64,000 bases of DNA from Bacteroidota bacterium. Lineage in GTDB: Bacteria; Bacteroidota; Bacteroidia; B-17B0; Aurantibacillaceae. Positions 9,201-16,066 of the stretch are shown one piece after another (the first letter of the stretch is position 1; the number at the start of each line of letters is the position of its first letter). The position numbers were made by a program, and so were the translations under genes. The DNA is taken from contig JAHBTI010000004.1 in NCBI GenBank assembly GCA_019638705.1, forward strand, positions 62,001 to 126,000. The letters are read 5' to 3'. A model generated the notes under the pieces. That model did no database searches and had not been told where the DNA came from. It worked only from the letters and a program-made list of their open reading frames with translations.

Positions 9201-9970
9201 CGGTTGCTGAAACTGCCACGCAAATTGGTTTGGTAACGGACAGCATTGCGACTAAAGTAAAAGAGTTGAGCGGACAAAAAGATAAAATTCAGCACATCAT
9301 CGGTTTGATTGCCGAAGACTTTAAAAAAGCGGAGTTTGAAGAAAGCAAATTGATTGAGTTTATTAAAATCCGTTTGGAAGAATCGGACAATAAAGTTTAC
9401 AAACTCTTAAAACGCATTCAGGAATTCCGCGAAGAAAACGGATTGGTGTATAACGAAGGTTTGTTTAACACCGATTTCGCTACGGGACAAAAACGTGAAA
9501 TCAGCACCCGCGCCGTGAAACTTCTTGAACAACTTCGCAACGCAATTAAAGAGCAAGAGCAGGAAGAAATTAAGTTGCAGGATTTGTTTGAACTGAAATT
9601 CAACATTAAAGAAGGTATGAACGAAACCGGCTGGACACACAAAATTGACAGCATCGGCAGCACGGGCACGGATATTTTGGTGAAAGCAATTATTTACATC
9701 ACGCTCTTGCATGTGTTCATCAAAGAATCCTCGCACCGCAGCAGCAAAGATTTTAAAGTGCATTGTATTATTGACGAAGTGGGACAAATTTCCGCGCACT
9801 ACTTACGCGAACTCTTGCGCTTCGCCAAAAACAGAAATATTATGATGATTAACGGTTTGCCGAACAAATCGGGCTTGGAAAGCCATTACAAATACACTTA
9901 CCAGTTCCGCCGCGAAGAAAACAACAACGTAAGAATTTTCCCGAGTATTGTTACGGAGGTGGAAGCGTAG
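6281..9970 (+). CDS. mksB: MksB/JetC-like SMC ATPase
   Basis: A 1229-residue SMC-type ATPase. Walker A is GTNNFGKTS (residues 35-43). Very long Lys/Glu-rich coiled coils run through about 250-480 and 620-900. Near the C-terminus come the signature-like segment GSTGTDILVKAI and Walker B CIIDEVGQIS (D1165, E1166), so both halves of the head are present. It lacks the Cys zinc hook of Rad50/SbcC, which points to MukB/MksB/JetC. Such complexes load on DNA with MksF and MksE and extrude loops; in Wadjet the JetD nuclease then cuts small circular DNA. The gene is intact and uses codons like mksF and mksE. Start ATG at 6281, 20 bp after the DprA-like stop. Confidence 0.82.
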   Translation: MITNNSRILNRIVEINISNVKYADIELSGNTCFVGTNNFGKTSLQRAILFFYSANSRGLGISASQKPFEEHYFRYENSYLVYEIATEEKPFFVIVYRHNKLVFRFVDAAYDPDFFFTANDEAMKIKEIISNLEKRGIYISNQIDTFERYRNIIYGTETDKQLSKFHLLKGNEKYQNIPKSITNVFLSSKSSIDSRFIKDFIANSLTTENSSIKLEQVERQLRQFNEKYSDIETYLKKETQQLIELIDTKYDQVHMLKGAQMEMADKLGSSLRFAETQNEAIREAAKKKEDELETLAQEHESFQDNITGKQNNLREEIGYYDRSIRDANKKLKDYKEKNIDEAVEKNAEREKLQVELNIARREYESLTSNVSSIELKYASLIEQLRNDKTAYINKVNSRTGEIFNHYNELQLLQKNELSKKDAELKEKREQSLSEVNAEMQHKQIEFNELKSEEKVIRNTRFYEQEIIALQNELAELRAVSYKNKSERAIKQNMIQTVTREWENLETKLKSSLSNRVNQTNNEIIKIKNEIKEIEEKLNVQHDAFYGFLEKNVKNWHNTIGKVVNEKLLFRTDITPELKQETADTLYGISLNLETVEVVSKSIEEYQFEKNERLAQIRDLEESLNQFQTANNEEKMLAADKFGKQLGELKEEVKVLAYSLELADKREHKLAQELEDWNGRAGKEVEDSLTGNRQRLNIVEEELAILNKKKNNLLNDFNAQIEKLKSFSEERLRELKEKQETEISELEVEKKNHVKEFEAKEAELVKEKDSNFKSKGVDAKQLKVVEEKMRELQSELKDIEQYSQIVSDYLKDKREIFDKLPDLIQQKDEYVKNNNDLSIQLDEAARKFNIKRMELNKQKREFDEELIAFNNGIQFYNNNFRDTPVFTKYADIIDRAEPKRTNYDIMDLCTQLLKNDSHFNEEYGAFQRYVNEFAGKFRFDNHFNFVIRNDASQGEYERFAQNLRSFINENKIELSVAETATQIGLVTDSIATKVKELSGQKDKIQHIIGLIAEDFKKAEFEESKLIEFIKIRLEESDNKVYKLLKRIQEFREENGLVYNEGLFNTDFATGQKREISTRAVKLLEQLRNAIKEQEQEEIKLQDLFELKFNIKEGMNETGWTHKIDSIGSTGTDILVKAIIYITLLHVFIKESSHRSSKDFKVHCIIDEVGQISAHYLRELLRFAKNRNIMMINGLPNKSGLESHYKYTYQFRREENNNVRIFPSIVTEVEA

Positions 9971-9993
9971 TGTGGTAAAAGCATTATGAGATT

Positions 9994-10695
9994 ATGACAG
10001 AAAAACGAATTAATAGCTTTGCGGATTATTTAGCGATAGTAGATAAAATGGTTAAGAAAAAACCGCATTTAATTTTATATAGAGGTCAATCTAATAATTA
10101 TTCACTTATTCCTTCTGTAGCAAGAAAAAATCCTCAAGTAAATACTACGAATATTGAGAAGCAAATGTTGGACGAGTTGATTAGAACAAGTCAAACTGTT
10201 GTTCGTAATCAAAATTTTGACAAATGGGAATGGTTGATCTACGCGCAACACTTTGGAATGAAAACAAGATTGCTTGATTGGACTACTAATCCTTTAATTG
10301 CACTTTGGTTCGCGTGTTTTAACGAATATAAAAATACACAAGATTCTTTTGTTTATGTTTTTGGCGGCGCACAAGATTATATGTTGGATAAGAGTATATA
10401 TGCAGACCCTTTTATGCCATCAAAAACGATGGTATTTAAACCAACAATGAATAATGAACGAATAGTTGCGCAAGCAGGTTGGTTTACTGCACATCAATAT
10501 TCAAAAAAAGCGAGGCGTTTCGTTGATTTAAGAACTAATCTTGAAATCAAAAATAACATAATGGAAATAACAATTCCCGCAGCTATTAAGCCTAATATCA
10601 TAGAGAACTTAAATGTGTTTGGTATAAATAACCGAACAGTATTTCCTGATATTATAGGAATATGTAAACATCTTAATTGGGAAAATGATATTTAA
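9994..10695 (+). CDS. FRG domain protein
   Basis: A 233-residue protein with the hallmarks of the FRG domain: YRGQSNNYSLIPSVAR (residues 29-44) and QHFGMKTRLLDWTTNPLIALWFA (about 85-107). The domain makes up nearly the whole protein. FRG proteins are frequent in defence and phage-related loci, but their activity is not established. It starts 23 bp after mksB in the same direction, so it is probably cotranscribed and could act as an effector or accessory of the SMC complex; this is inference. Its codon use is AT-richer than mksB. The 3' end overlaps a fragment of a regulator gene. Confidence 0.85.
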   Translation: MTEKRINSFADYLAIVDKMVKKKPHLILYRGQSNNYSLIPSVARKNPQVNTTNIEKQMLDELIRTSQTVVRNQNFDKWEWLIYAQHFGMKTRLLDWTTNPLIALWFACFNEYKNTQDSFVYVFGGAQDYMLDKSIYADPFMPSKTMVFKPTMNNERIVAQAGWFTAHQYSKKARRFVDLRTNLEIKNNIMEITIPAAIKPNIIENLNVFGINNRTVFPDIIGICKHLNWENDI

Positions 10696-10816
10696 TATAC
10701 ATTCTATTCGCCGCATTTTACTTGGCAAACAAAACATTTCCGTAAAAGTTCTCAAAAGCATTTGCGATGCTTTAGAAATAAAAATGTCTGATTTGATGAG
10801 GGAGGTTGGGAATTAA
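10685..10816 (+). pseudogene. C-terminal fragment of an XRE-family helix-turn-helix regulator
   Basis: From an ATG inside the end of the FRG gene, a 43-residue frame reads RRILLGKQNISVKVLKSICD and then ALEIKMSDLMREVGN. This is the usual tail of an XRE domain (recognition helix end, GKQNxSxxxLxxIxxAL, then LxDLM). The first two helices are missing, since the upstream sequence is FRG in another frame. It is probably the remnant of a regulator truncated when the FRG gene arrived. Confidence 0.6.
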
Positions 10817-10882
10817 GTATGTTGCTATATTTACTCAACTAAATATTAATTATTCACTTAACTTCGCGAGCATTTTTTCACT

Positions 10883-11776
10883 GTGTTCAAAAACATCAAC
10901 AAACATTTTTTACTGCTGCACTTCATTGTGTTTATTTGGGGATTTTCGCCTGTGTTGGGGCGTTTCATTACCGTTGGGGCGTGGCAGTTAGTTTGGTACA
11001 GAATTTTAATTACGGTAATTGCCATGTATGCGTACTTAAAAATTTCAAAAATTGATTTGAAGATTTCGCGTAAACATTTTTGGCAACTCTGCGGCATTGG
11101 TACAGTTATTCTCATTCATTGGCTCATGTTTTACGGCGCAATAAAAGTGTCAAACATCAGCGTAACTATGGTGGCATTTAGTACAGGAACTTTATTTACC
11201 TCAATCATTGAACCGATTTTTTACAAACGCAGCATTCGTCCTTATGAAGTAGTAATTGGTTTCATTATTATTGCGGCAATTGCTCTCATTTTTTCCATTG
11301 AAACACAATTTTGGTTGGGCATACTTTTGGGAATTGGTGCTGCTCTTACATCGGCAGCGTTTGGTGTGTTTAACGGATTAATGGTTACAAAGGTGCGTTC
11401 GGGATTAATCAGCTTTTATGAATTAACGGCGGCATTGCTTGGATTGAGCATTTATCTGGCATTAAGCGGAAGTTTTTCAGAAAACTTTTTTGTGTTAGAC
11501 ACAAATTCCATTATCGGGCTTTTATTGTTGAGTTTGGTGTGTACGGTGTTTCCTTTTATTTCGGCGGTAAATTTAACAAAGCACATTAGCCCTTATACCA
11601 TAACGCTCGCCGTAAATTTAGAAAGCGTGTATGGAATTATTTGGGCAATTTTGTTTTACAAAGAAAATAAAGAAATGAAACCTACGTTTTATATTGGTGT
11701 GTGTATTATTTTATTTGCAATTTTTTTAAATTCGTATTTAAAACGCTGGGTTGAAAACAGGAAAAATCTTGCTTAA
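10883..11776 (+). CDS. EamA/DMT-family transporter
   Basis: A 297-residue inner-membrane protein with about ten hydrophobic segments in two homologous halves, as in the drug/metabolite transporter (EamA) family. The first helix carries the family pattern FIVFIWGFSPVLGRF, and the second half starts near WLGILLGIGAALTSAAFGVF. The start is a GTG at 10883 that places the first helix correctly. The substrate cannot be predicted. It is separated from the defence operon by about 65 bp of featureless AT-rich DNA and followed by a dispersed hairpin repeat. Confidence 0.88.
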   Translation: MFKNINKHFLLLHFIVFIWGFSPVLGRFITVGAWQLVWYRILITVIAMYAYLKISKIDLKISRKHFWQLCGIGTVILIHWLMFYGAIKVSNISVTMVAFSTGTLFTSIIEPIFYKRSIRPYEVVIGFIIIAAIALIFSIETQFWLGILLGIGAALTSAAFGVFNGLMVTKVRSGLISFYELTAALLGLSIYLALSGSFSENFFVLDTNSIIGLLLLSLVCTVFPFISAVNLTKHISPYTITLAVNLESVYGIIWAILFYKENKEMKPTFYIGVCIILFAIFLNSYLKRWVENRKNLA

Positions 11777-11780
11777 CACC

Positions 11781-11847
11781 TGTCACATCGAGCGAAGTCG
11801 AGATGTGCTGCCGAAAGTTCATTTCTCGACTTCGCTCGAAATGACAA
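11781..11847. repeat. Dispersed hairpin repeat (TCGAGCGAAGTCGAGA)
   Basis: Perfect 16-bp arms TCGAGCGAAGTCGAGA (11788-11803) and its complement (11824-11839) enclose a 20-nt loop, followed by AATGACAAA. A related sequence with CTCGAAATGACAAAG occurs four times at 44,281-44,432. There is no T-run, so it is a repeat rather than a clear terminator. Confidence 0.75.
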
Positions 11848-11868
11848 AATTTGCGGCAGAAACAAAAA

Positions 11869-12870
11869 ATGAAAAAAATTCTCATCATACGCTTTAGTTC
11901 CATTGGCGATATTGTGCTTACCACGCCCATTGTGCGTTGCGTGAAAAAGCGATTTCCAAATGCTGAATTACATTTTGTAACCAAAGAAGTTTTTAAACCC
12001 ATTTTAATTCATAATTCTAATATTAATAAAATTCACACCTTTAAACATGATGTTGTGGAATTGTACGATGAATTAAAATCTGAAAATTTTAGCTTAATCA
12101 TTGACCTGCATAAAAATTTGCGCAGCTTGCGTTTAAAAAAACAACTGAATGTGTTGAGTGTTTCGTTCAAAAAACTGAATTTTGAGAAAATTTTGGCTGT
12201 ACGGTTAAAACTAAAAAACGCGCTTCCGAACGTTCACATTGTAGAGCGTTACTTTGAAAGCCTTTTTCCGATTGGTGTTGAGAATGACGGAAAAGGTTTG
12301 GATTATTTTATCGGCGAAGAAGAAAAAATAAATGTGGGAAAAGAATTTTTCAATGGAACAGGAACAAAATTTATTGCCTTAGTCATTGGCGGCTCGTATT
12401 ACACAAAAAAAATTCCCTTGAACAAACTGCAAGAAATTTGCACAAATTCAAAATTACCGATTGTGTTAATGGGCGGAAAAGAAGATAAAACTGTTGCCGA
12501 AGAATTACAAAAACAATTTCCGAATTTGATAAATGCTTGCGGAACTTTCTCAATCAATCAAAGTGTGTCAATTATTCAGCAAGCGGAATGGGTAATTACA
12601 TCTGACACAGGCTTAATGCACATTGCAGCAGCTTACAACAAAAAAATAATTTCGGTGTGGGGCAATACCATTCCTGAATTTGGCATGAGCCCCTACAAAC
12701 CAAATGCCGAAAATAAAATTTTGGAAGTGAAAAATTTATTCTGCCGCCCTTGTTCAAAACTTGGTTATCACAAATGTCCGAAAGGACATTTTAAGTGCAT
12801 GAACGACATTGATTTTGAGTTTGTGAAAGAATTAAGCACAGAGGCACTGAAACACAGAGGCACAGAGTAA
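11869..12870 (+). CDS. Glycosyltransferase family 9 (heptosyltransferase-like)
   Basis: A 333-residue GT-B protein. MKKILIIRFSSIGDIVLTTP at the start is the family 9 N-terminal signature; the TTG 18 bp upstream lies in the repeat and is rejected. The C-terminal half has ALVIGGSYYTKKIP, PIVLMGGKED and VITSDTGLMHIAAAYNKKII, the usual acceptor/nucleotide-sugar region of ADP-heptose:LPS heptosyltransferases. It probably adds a sugar to the LPS core or another surface glycan on the cytoplasmic side. The last residues (KHRGTE) are encoded by a CACAGAGG repeat that doubles as a terminator hairpin, so the C-terminus has been altered by it. Confidence 0.85.
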   Translation: MKKILIIRFSSIGDIVLTTPIVRCVKKRFPNAELHFVTKEVFKPILIHNSNINKIHTFKHDVVELYDELKSENFSLIIDLHKNLRSLRLKKQLNVLSVSFKKLNFEKILAVRLKLKNALPNVHIVERYFESLFPIGVENDGKGLDYFIGEEEKINVGKEFFNGTGTKFIALVIGGSYYTKKIPLNKLQEICTNSKLPIVLMGGKEDKTVAEELQKQFPNLINACGTFSINQSVSIIQQAEWVITSDTGLMHIAAAYNKKIISVWGNTIPEFGMSPYKPNAENKILEVKNLFCRPCSKLGYHKCPKGHFKCMNDIDFEFVKELSTEALKHRGTE

Positions 12871-12899
12871 ATTTTCTCTGTGCCTTAGAGCCTCTGTGT
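12852..12899. terminator. Hairpin between convergent genes
   Basis: ACACAGAGGCACAGAG pairs with CTCTGTGCC (12876-12884) and alternatively with CCTCTGTGT (12891-12899). It overlaps the 3' end of the glycosyltransferase and the stop of the convergent dehydrogenase and could serve both. No long T-run is present. Confidence 0.5.
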
Positions 12900-14068
12900 C
12901 AATAAAACTTCTTCTTCTCATTCACCATTTTTTTCAAAATAGGACTTGTCCGATAACGGTCTTCTTCGTAAAAATGGTTTAAGGCGTTGAGTTCGTTTAC
13001 AACGGTTTCAATGCCTAATTCGTCAGCCCAGCGCAAAAGCCCTTTGGGATAATTTACACCTTTGGTCATGGCTAAATCAATGTCGGCAGCAGAAGCAATG
13101 TTTAAATACAAAGTATCAGCCGCTTCGTTAATGAGCATGGCAAGAATGCGTTTGAAAATTAAATTTCCCAATTCAACATCTTTTTTTGGTTCTGGAATTT
13201 TTGCATCGGGGGCATAATTATAAAAACCTCTTCCGCTTTTTCTACCGAGAAAACCCGCTTCCAATAAGCGTTTTTGAGAAAGTGCGGGTTTAAATTTCGG
13301 GTCAAAATAAAATTGCTTCCACACGGTTTCGGTTACAACGTAGTTAACATCATGCCCTATTAAATCCATGAGTTCAAACGCGCCCATTTTAAAACCGCCA
13401 ATTTCTTTCATTGCCCAATCTATGGTTGGCATATCGGCAATGCCCTCTTCGTAAATGCGCAATGCTTCGCTGTAAAAAGGTCGTGCCACGCGGTTCACAA
13501 TAAAACCCGGTGTGTCTTTTGCAATCACCGTAACTTTTTCCCAACTATCAATTAATTTTTTTGCGGAAGAAACAATATTCTCATCAGAAGCAATTCCACC
13601 GATAATTTCTACCAAAGGCATCAACGTAGCAGGATTAAAAAAATGTATTCCTAACACACGCTCCGATTTTGCGCAAGCCCCAGCAATAGAAGTAATTGAC
13701 AAAGAAGAAGTGTTTGAAGCCAACACGCAATTTGGCGAAACGATTTTTTCCAATTCGGAAAACACAGATTTTTTTACCTCCAAATTTTCTACAATGGCTT
13801 CAATAATTAAATGGCAGCTTGATAAAGATGTCAGTTCATGTACAAATTGAATGTTGGATAAAATTTCGTTTTGTTTTTCGGCTGAAATTTTTTGTTTCTC
13901 CACTAATTTTTGCAAACCGCTTTTTAAATTGTTTTCGGCTTTTGCTAAAGCATTTTGATTATTGTCGTAAACCAACACGTTGTGCGAAGCCGAAGCCGCC
14001 ACCTGTGCAATACCCGAACCCATAGCTCCGCTGCCTATTACGCCTATGATAGAATTTTTTGAAAACAT
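12899..14068 (-). CDS. 3-hydroxyacyl-CoA dehydrogenase (3-hydroxybutyryl-CoA dehydrogenase type)
   Basis: A 389-residue soluble NAD-dependent dehydrogenase. The Rossmann motif GVIGSGAMGSGIAQ lies at residues 9-22, followed by LIIEAIVENLEVK, ASNTSSLSI and HFFNPATLMPLVEII, which contains the catalytic His. A linker FIVNRVARPFYSEALRI leads to two 3HCDH C-terminal domains, so the protein is longer than the 280-residue single-domain form and resembles PaaH. It oxidises (S)-3-hydroxyacyl-CoA to 3-oxoacyl-CoA in fatty-acid or aromatic catabolism. No other beta-oxidation gene is adjacent. Convergent with the glycosyltransferase; an XRE regulator lies 48 bp upstream on the same strand. Confidence 0.92.
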   Translation of the reverse strand: MFSKNSIIGVIGSGAMGSGIAQVAASASHNVLVYDNNQNALAKAENNLKSGLQKLVEKQKISAEKQNEILSNIQFVHELTSLSSCHLIIEAIVENLEVKKSVFSELEKIVSPNCVLASNTSSLSITSIAGACAKSERVLGIHFFNPATLMPLVEIIGGIASDENIVSSAKKLIDSWEKVTVIAKDTPGFIVNRVARPFYSEALRIYEEGIADMPTIDWAMKEIGGFKMGAFELMDLIGHDVNYVVTETVWKQFYFDPKFKPALSQKRLLEAGFLGRKSGRGFYNYAPDAKIPEPKKDVELGNLIFKRILAMLINEAADTLYLNIASAADIDLAMTKGVNYPKGLLRWADELGIETVVNELNALNHFYEEDRYRTSPILKKMVNEKKKFY

Positions 14069-14116
14069 AAATGAAATTAGAAATTCAAAATTAAGGATTA
14101 AAAAATCAGAAACTGT

Positions 14117-14545
14117 TTAAATTTCATTTCTCGTCCCCGTTTTTACCTGCATATTTTTTATAAACTCCATAAACACTTTGCGTTCTTCGCGTGCGCTTTT
14201 TAATTCTTCAATCAACTCTTCGCGCAACTTTTTTACCTCTTCCATTAAACCTTTTACTACATCATCTGCATTAATAATGTGGCTTTGGTTGGGTAGGGTG
14301 GAGGCATTGCTGCCCAAGTTTACTTTGTCGTTCATTTTTACAAATTCGCTTTTTTCAATTTTGAAAAATAAACATATTGCGTCAATAATTTCGTCGCTGA
14401 AATGATAAGTGCCTTTTTCTAACTGCCCATATATTTGCGGACTTACCTCAATGCCCAAAGCTGCCTCTTTTTGTAAAAGGTTGGCTTCGCGGCGCAGGTT
14501 GTTTAGGTTAATTGCTAATATCAGGTCAAAAGGAGAGTGAGACAT
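14117..14545 (-). CDS. XRE-family transcriptional regulator
   Basis: A 142-residue protein. Residues about 8-62 form an XRE/Cro-type helix-turn-helix (LNNLRREANLLQKEAALGIEVSPQIYGQLEKG), followed by a C-terminal charged coiled coil (about 95-135) that probably dimerises. It lies head-to-head with the lipoprotein gene at 14760. The shared 215-bp intergenic region holds three exact copies of a 10-bp motif, which fits regulation of both directions by this protein. It could also be read with the dehydrogenase downstream. Confidence 0.85.
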   Translation of the reverse strand: MSHSPFDLILAINLNNLRREANLLQKEAALGIEVSPQIYGQLEKGTYHFSDEIIDAICLFFKIEKSEFVKMNDKVNLGSNASTLPNQSHIINADDVVKGLMEEVKKLREELIEELKSAREERKVFMEFIKNMQVKTGTRNEI

Positions 14546-14575
14546 ACTCGTAAAATTTTTTATATAAGTTCTAAG

Positions 14576-14693
14576 AAACTAAAGTACAGAAACATTTTGA
14601 TTTTCAAAAAAGTAAATAAAATGTAACCCGTTTATAAAGTAACTAAACTTTAGTTTGATTAAAAATAAATATTGAAAACTTTAAAACTAAAGT
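14576..14693. promoter_or_regulatory. Three-copy 10-bp operator candidate
   Basis: AAACTAAAGT occurs at 14576-14585 and 14684-14693, and its exact reverse complement ACTTTAGTTT at 14647-14656. All lie between the divergent XRE regulator and the lipoprotein gene. The middle copy is part of AAACTTTAGTTT. Confidence 0.5.
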
Positions 14694-14759
14694 GGAAAAA
14701 ATTTGAAAAAAAAGAAATGACACGTTATGTTCGTGGCAGAATTTAAAACTATACTACAA

Positions 14760-15980
14760 ATGGAACAGAAAAAACTAAAATTGGGTACAACTATAGTAGT
14801 GTGTGCCTTAACAGCGGGGCTTATTGCGGTAGCCTGCAAAAAGAACAACAGCATATATAATGCCGATGCCCAAACAGCATTGGCAAACACCAACGGTAAG
14901 TCAGGGCAGATTAAATCTCGTGATTACAACGTAACAGGCAAGCAGGTAAAGCAATTAGTAACAACGTTTAAGCAAAGCGGAAAAAATGCCGAAAAAACAA
15001 GCGACTTAGATGTAACTGTTAATTTGCCACTTGACAGCGCGGAGTTTTTAATTGAAGCCGTTATTAATTACGACTTTGATATGAGAACGGACACCGTTGT
15101 GGAAACACGCAGCGACAGCGCATCATTTTCTTTTATAATTGCTGATGACGGTAAAATAGCACCTTCTGATTTATTAGAGGTTTATGCTGCTATGACGGCG
15201 CACTTTAACGGCATCATAAACGATTATACCCAAATGGCGGTAATAGATGTGGAAACCTATATTGACGCAGACGGAAACGGGCGTTTTGTAACCTTGTCTG
15301 TCATTCAAAGTGTTCCTGACCCTCTGCAAATACCTGTGCCACCTATTGTTTTTCCTTCTTGCTATTTTCCTATGAACGATACGAAGTATTCTATTGAAGA
15401 CCCTGCTGCTCTTAATAACCGGCTTGCCGTTTACGGTATTTCAGGACCTATTTCGTATGACCCGAATGTGGTAAACATTGCGCCTTTGTTTGAGCAGAAT
15501 TTGAATTGTAAAGACCCCAAAGAATATTGTTTTTGCGACGGAGGCATCAGATTTTTTTGCTGGGGAGGTTCTTATTACAATATACACCAACAGAATACCC
15601 CTACTTTCTTTTCTCTGCCTTCGGGCTTAATACCAAGTACCCCGTTTGCACCAATAAACCAGTATGTGGTGGTTAATGCCAACGGACAACAAGAATGGTC
15701 GCCTCTGCTTTATTTCAGTAATAATACGGGGCAGTTTAATACAATGGCAACCAATGTTTACAATTATATTAGCGGTCCCACTATGCTTCCTGCGGGCTTT
15801 GTTATATGCGATAACACCATTCAGATTTATCAAGCCAACTTTATTAATACCATCCCAGCCTGGCATTGGTGCGTATGGACACAAGGCACTAACAGCGCAG
15901 GAATTTTCCATTACAGCATGGGGTGGTTTTATTACAAATTCAAATTCGCGAAGTATTATTGCGGTGAAGCCATGGGTTGA
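14760..15980 (+). CDS. Lipoprotein of unknown function
   Basis: A 406-residue protein. The ATG at 14760 is preferred over 14727 because it opens a lipoprotein signal (MEQKKLKLGTTIVVCALTAG, lipobox VAC and then KKNN). The mature protein begins with a region of charged and acidic strands (up to about 190) and ends in a Cys- and Trp-rich part with EYCFCDGGIRFFCWGG and several aromatic clusters. I recognise no family. It is probably surface or periplasmic, and its expression is probably tied to the divergent XRE regulator. A strong terminator follows. Confidence 0.7.
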   Translation: MEQKKLKLGTTIVVCALTAGLIAVACKKNNSIYNADAQTALANTNGKSGQIKSRDYNVTGKQVKQLVTTFKQSGKNAEKTSDLDVTVNLPLDSAEFLIEAVINYDFDMRTDTVVETRSDSASFSFIIADDGKIAPSDLLEVYAAMTAHFNGIINDYTQMAVIDVETYIDADGNGRFVTLSVIQSVPDPLQIPVPPIVFPSCYFPMNDTKYSIEDPAALNNRLAVYGISGPISYDPNVVNIAPLFEQNLNCKDPKEYCFCDGGIRFFCWGGSYYNIHQQNTPTFFSLPSGLIPSTPFAPINQYVVVNANGQQEWSPLLYFSNNTGQFNTMATNVYNYISGPTMLPAGFVICDNTIQIYQANFINTIPAWHWCVWTQGTNSAGIFHYSMGWFYYKFKFAKYYCGEAMG

Positions 15981-15991
15981 TTTTGTTTTTT

Positions 15992-16030
15992 AAGTGATGT
16001 GGAAAAATAGTTTCCGCATCACTTTTATTT
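15992..16030 (+). terminator. Rho-independent terminator
   Basis: AAGTGATGTGGAAA pairs with TTTCCGCATCACTT (one mismatch) around a 5-nt loop and is followed by TTTTATTTTTA. It closes the lipoprotein gene. Confidence 0.85.
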
Positions 16031-16066
16031 TTATTTAATTTTCAACTCAAAAAAAATCCTGTATTT

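Noticed and set aside
6332-9799. Several antisense open frames inside mksB
   Set aside because: They are shadows caused by the codon use of the long coiled-coil gene and have no family signature or start context.
10806-10991. A 61-codon frame before the EamA gene
   Set aside because: It overlaps the start of the EamA gene in another frame and has no protein-like pattern beyond hydrophobic stretches.
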